From an uncultured Treponema sp. (GTDB lineage Bacteria > Spirochaetota > Spirochaetia > Treponematales > Treponemataceae): a stretch of DNA of 64,000 nt. Below, one piece after another: positions 62,081-64,000 of the stretch; positions within the stretch are counted from its first letter, which is position 1; every line of letters starts with the position of its first letter. Where the stretch lies: the NCBI GenBank assembly GCA_900319625.1, contig ONPD01000005.1, forward strand, positions 124,001 through 188,000, given 5' to 3'. Position numbers and translations under genes: made by a program. The notes under the pieces were generated by a model. The model saw only the letters and a program-made list of their open reading frames with translations, ran no database searches and was not told the origin of the DNA.

Positions 62081-63646
62081 CTACTTCACCCGTGAAAGCT
62101 GATAGCTTCTACCTTCCGTGGCAAAGCAGTCGGTTGGGGAGATTTTTACCGGGGTAAGGGTCAGAGAATCGTAGTCTGTGACTGTTTTTTCTACGGTTTT
62201 CTTCTTTATTACTTCGGTAATCTGCTTTACTCCGAATTTAACGGCATAGCAGTCATTAAGATAGGAATCTTCGGCATCAGGGCGGAACTGAATTACAATG
62301 TCGTTTCCGGTCTGTATAATAGAATAAACTCCTGCCTGCTCGGAATTGATTGCGGCATTATCCTTAAGAAGGTAGCTGTAATCCTTGAAGGTAAAGGAAA
62401 TTTCTGAATCGGCTGTTGTCCAGGCTTTTGCAGATTTTAATTCCTTAAGAAGCTCTTCGCGGGGAGCCGCTTTTTTATCGTAATCAAAAGTATTCTGCTG
62501 GCTGAGTTTTTTGTAGTTTCCATCCCACATTGTACTTTCTTTAATAATCAGGTTGATGTCATCGCGGATTGTAAGCTTGATTTCATCAGCTTTAACCAGG
62601 GAAATATCAAAGCGGCGATGAAGGGTCAGAATATCGGCATTGACGGTTGTAAGGTAAATTCCGTTATGACGCAGCTTTGAATTATCCCACTGATAAACTT
62701 CCTGAGAATCATCATAAAGGTGAATGATTTCCTTATTATTGTAATCAAAATAAAGGTAGCGGATTTTTCCGTCAGTATTTGAAGTTTTGTACCAGAGTCC
62801 GTTCAGGAAGGCCGCAAAAGATTCAACTGTTCCGTCAAGGATTCTGGAAAGCTCTTTTGCCATAAGGTGACTTGCGGTTACCTTAATCTGCTGGGCAAGC
62901 TCATAACGCTGGGTAAAAGGATTCCATTTATATTCCTGCTGAATCTGATTTGAATCATTCTTTTTACCGGCACTTTCCTCTGTAACAGGTTCTGAACTGT
63001 AAACCCAGACAGAAAAGCTTTCGCCTTTTGAAATTCCAAGCTCGTAATTTTCTGAACGCTCAGTCTGCTGAACAAAAACTGTTCCGTCAGAGCAGAAATC
63101 TCCTATATTAACAACTGTGGGCTGGCCTAGAGGATTTTTCTTGCAGTTGAAAATCTGCATTACATAGTTACCGTCATCATCAACACCCTGATAGATGATT
63201 GAATTATGATGGTCACCGATCAAGTCCATTGCACTGAAGGAGAAAGTTCTTGTTCTGGTAAATTTTGTCTGGATTTCATCGAAGCGGTCGTATTCGTGAG
63301 AAACTGAGTTATAAATACCAGGCACAATCCACAAAAATTTTGAAGTATTTTTGCGCACAACGATGATTTCGTCGTCATAACCGTCATTATTGATATCTAT
63401 TGTAAGAGTTCCGATTAAGGTTTCGCCAGGAAGAAGAGGGACAAAAGTTTCGTATTTTTCGTTTTCGCTGGTAGCAGGGATTTTTACGTTTTCCTGCTCG
63501 TTATTGCGTTCAGCTTCGGTTGTGATTACTTTGGCACGGGTAAAGGATTTTTCTGATTGAGAAATAAAGCGCTTTGAATAGAAGAAAAAGCCTGCGAGAA
63601 AGATTGCAATCAGAGTAAAAATCAGCGGTATCGCTTTTGTTTTCAT
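62081..63646 (-). CDS. anchored extracytoplasmic protein, unknown function (possibly pallilysin-related family)
   Basis: A 521-residue protein with an N-terminal anchor (IPLIFTLIAIFLAGFFF, residues about 7-23) and an otherwise exported beta-rich sequence. One EF-hand-like calcium loop is visible (DINNDGYDDE). It loosely recalls treponemal proteins annotated as pallilysin-related adhesins, but no HExxH protease motif is present, so that link is weak. A TATAGT lies 8 bases before the ATG. Confidence 0.7.
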   Translation of the reverse strand: MKTKAIPLIFTLIAIFLAGFFFYSKRFISQSEKSFTRAKVITTEAERNNEQENVKIPATSENEKYETFVPLLPGETLIGTLTIDINNDGYDDEIIVVRKNTSKFLWIVPGIYNSVSHEYDRFDEIQTKFTRTRTFSFSAMDLIGDHHNSIIYQGVDDDGNYVMQIFNCKKNPLGQPTVVNIGDFCSDGTVFVQQTERSENYELGISKGESFSVWVYSSEPVTEESAGKKNDSNQIQQEYKWNPFTQRYELAQQIKVTASHLMAKELSRILDGTVESFAAFLNGLWYKTSNTDGKIRYLYFDYNNKEIIHLYDDSQEVYQWDNSKLRHNGIYLTTVNADILTLHRRFDISLVKADEIKLTIRDDINLIIKESTMWDGNYKKLSQQNTFDYDKKAAPREELLKELKSAKAWTTADSEISFTFKDYSYLLKDNAAINSEQAGVYSIIQTGNDIVIQFRPDAEDSYLNDCYAVKFGVKQITEVIKKKTVEKTVTDYDSLTLTPVKISPTDCFATEGRSYQLSRVK

Positions 63647-63654
63647 ATATAAAC

Positions 63655-63660
63655 ACTATA
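63655..63660 (-). promoter_or_regulatory. -10 hexamer of the 62081 gene, near-leaderless
   Basis: TATAGT on the minus strand with 8 bases to the ATG at 63646, leaving about 2 untranslated bases and no ribosome binding site. No clear -35. Confidence 0.5.
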
Positions 63661-63728
63661 GCGGATAAGTTCTGATTAAAAAAGCCTAAATTTTTTAAGA
63701 AAAAGTTAAAAATTCGCTTAAAAAATAA

Positions 63729-63767
63729 TTGACAAGAGAGAGAGAGAGAGAGAGAATTAATTTATCT
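63729..63767 (+). promoter_or_regulatory. repeat-containing, likely phase-variable promoter of the 63799 lipoprotein gene
   Basis: A perfect -35 TTGACA is at 63729-63734. It is followed directly by ten AG units (63735-63754). A -10 candidate GAGAAT (63752-63757) is 17 bases from the -35 at the present repeat number; others are TAATTT (63758-63763, 23 bases) and TTATCT (63762-63767, 27 bases). Each gain or loss of one AG changes the spacing by two bases. Confidence 0.7.
63735..63754 (+). repeat. (AG)10 dinucleotide microsatellite
   Basis: Ten perfect AG units with no interruption, lying outside any gene and inside the promoter spacer. No other dinucleotide tract of this length was noticed in the window. 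Confidence 0.98.
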
Positions 63768-63798
63768 TAAAAAAATCATAAAAATAAGGAGACGATTT

Positions 63799-64000
63799 AT
63801 GAAAAAAATCTTAGTTATGCTTGCCGCTGCGCTTGCATTGGGTCTTTTTGCTTCATGTGAAAATGGTGCAAAGGATGTAAACATTGTTGATGATTCTAGT
63901 TGGGGTTCGTACTACGAATACAATATCACAGGTACATTCACAGAGTACAAAACAACATTAAATCAAACAACTGGTAAATATGATTTGACAAAAACAGATT
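63799..64000 (+). CDS. start of a surface or periplasmic lipoprotein gene, cut by the window edge
   Basis: An open frame from an ATG at 63799 runs off the end of the window; 67 codons are visible. Signal peptide MKKILVMLAAALALGLFASC has a lipobox FASC with Cys20. The mature start is acidic, then Tyr- and Thr-rich (SSWGSYYEYNITGTFTEY). I do not recognise the family. AAGGAG at 63786-63791 gives an ordinary start. The repeat-bearing promoter makes it a candidate for on/off or graded expression. Confidence 0.85.
   Translation, partial: MKKILVMLAAALALGLFASCENGAKDVNIVDDSSWGSYYEYNITGTFTEYKTTLNQTTGKYDLTKTD

Noticed and set aside
62081..63646. Pallilysin-type metalloprotease
   Set aside because: No HExxH motif was found in the protein.
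1..64000. CRISPR arrays, prophage, rRNA and tRNA genes
   Set aside because: No regularly spaced direct repeats, no phage structural genes, and no rRNA or tRNA-like sequence were seen in the short intergenic gaps.

Overview
The window looks like a host-associated treponeme (phylum Spirochaetota, genus Treponema or close). The signs are a very dense AT-leaning genome with no gene gap above 230 bases, many lipoproteins with loose spirochaetal lipoboxes (SLAAC, LLSC, VISC, FASC), a short S1 protein, an alanyl-tRNA synthetase without the C-terminal domain, and the block groES / TPR lipoprotein / nusB / SurA-like protein / alaS, an order I recall from Treponema pallidum (not checked here). No rRNA, tRNA, CRISPR array or prophage was seen.

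Layout. Bases 1-6240 (minus strand): a truncated membrane protein, rlmE, a membrane class III nucleotide cyclase, an S1-domain protein, a nested inverted-repeat element, and gatA/gatC. Bases 6283-14642 (minus) form one apparent operon: ECF sigma factor, membrane-bound candidate sigma regulator, secreted caspase-like protein, TonB-dependent receptor, ExbB, two ExbD and TonB. Bases 14674-17365 hold purE-purM-purN, interrupted between purE and purM by a small four-helix-bundle gene with terminal inverted repeats made of 7-base units. Bases 17461-24876 (plus) are a Bat/MoxR cluster, including a BatA-BatB-BatC-like fusion, then an Smr protein. Bases 24945-38729 carry an exported EEP-fold hydrolase, an orphan D12 adenine methyltransferase, an EPSP synthase, a PurH-like protein lacking its catalytic signature, MraY, an M20 peptidase, a GH3 lipoprotein, galE, small lipoproteins, a VWA protein and a cupin regulator. 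Bases 38726-50274 are a carbohydrate module: YesN/YesM two-component pair with its own binding lipoprotein, and a YtfQ-YtfR-YtfT-YjfF ABC transporter, with rsuA/rluB-type and citrate synthase genes between. Bases 50426-64000 hold a beta-barrel protein, fhs, adk, a chemoreceptor, groES, the TPR/nusB/SurA/alaS block, a large anchored protein and the start of a lipoprotein gene.

Two regulatory patterns stand out. First, at least nine genes have a good -10 hexamer 6-8 bases before the start codon and no Shine-Dalgarno sequence, which predicts leaderless mRNAs; other genes (rpsA-like, mcp, adk, ytfQ, groES, the last lipoprotein) have ordinary leaders. Second, the last lipoprotein gene has a run of ten AG dinucleotides between a perfect -35 TTGACA and its -10 region, the architecture of a phase-variable promoter.

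The best candidates for something undescribed are the sigma / caspase-like / TonB operon, the heptamer-flanked four-helix-bundle element, and the AG-repeat promoter.
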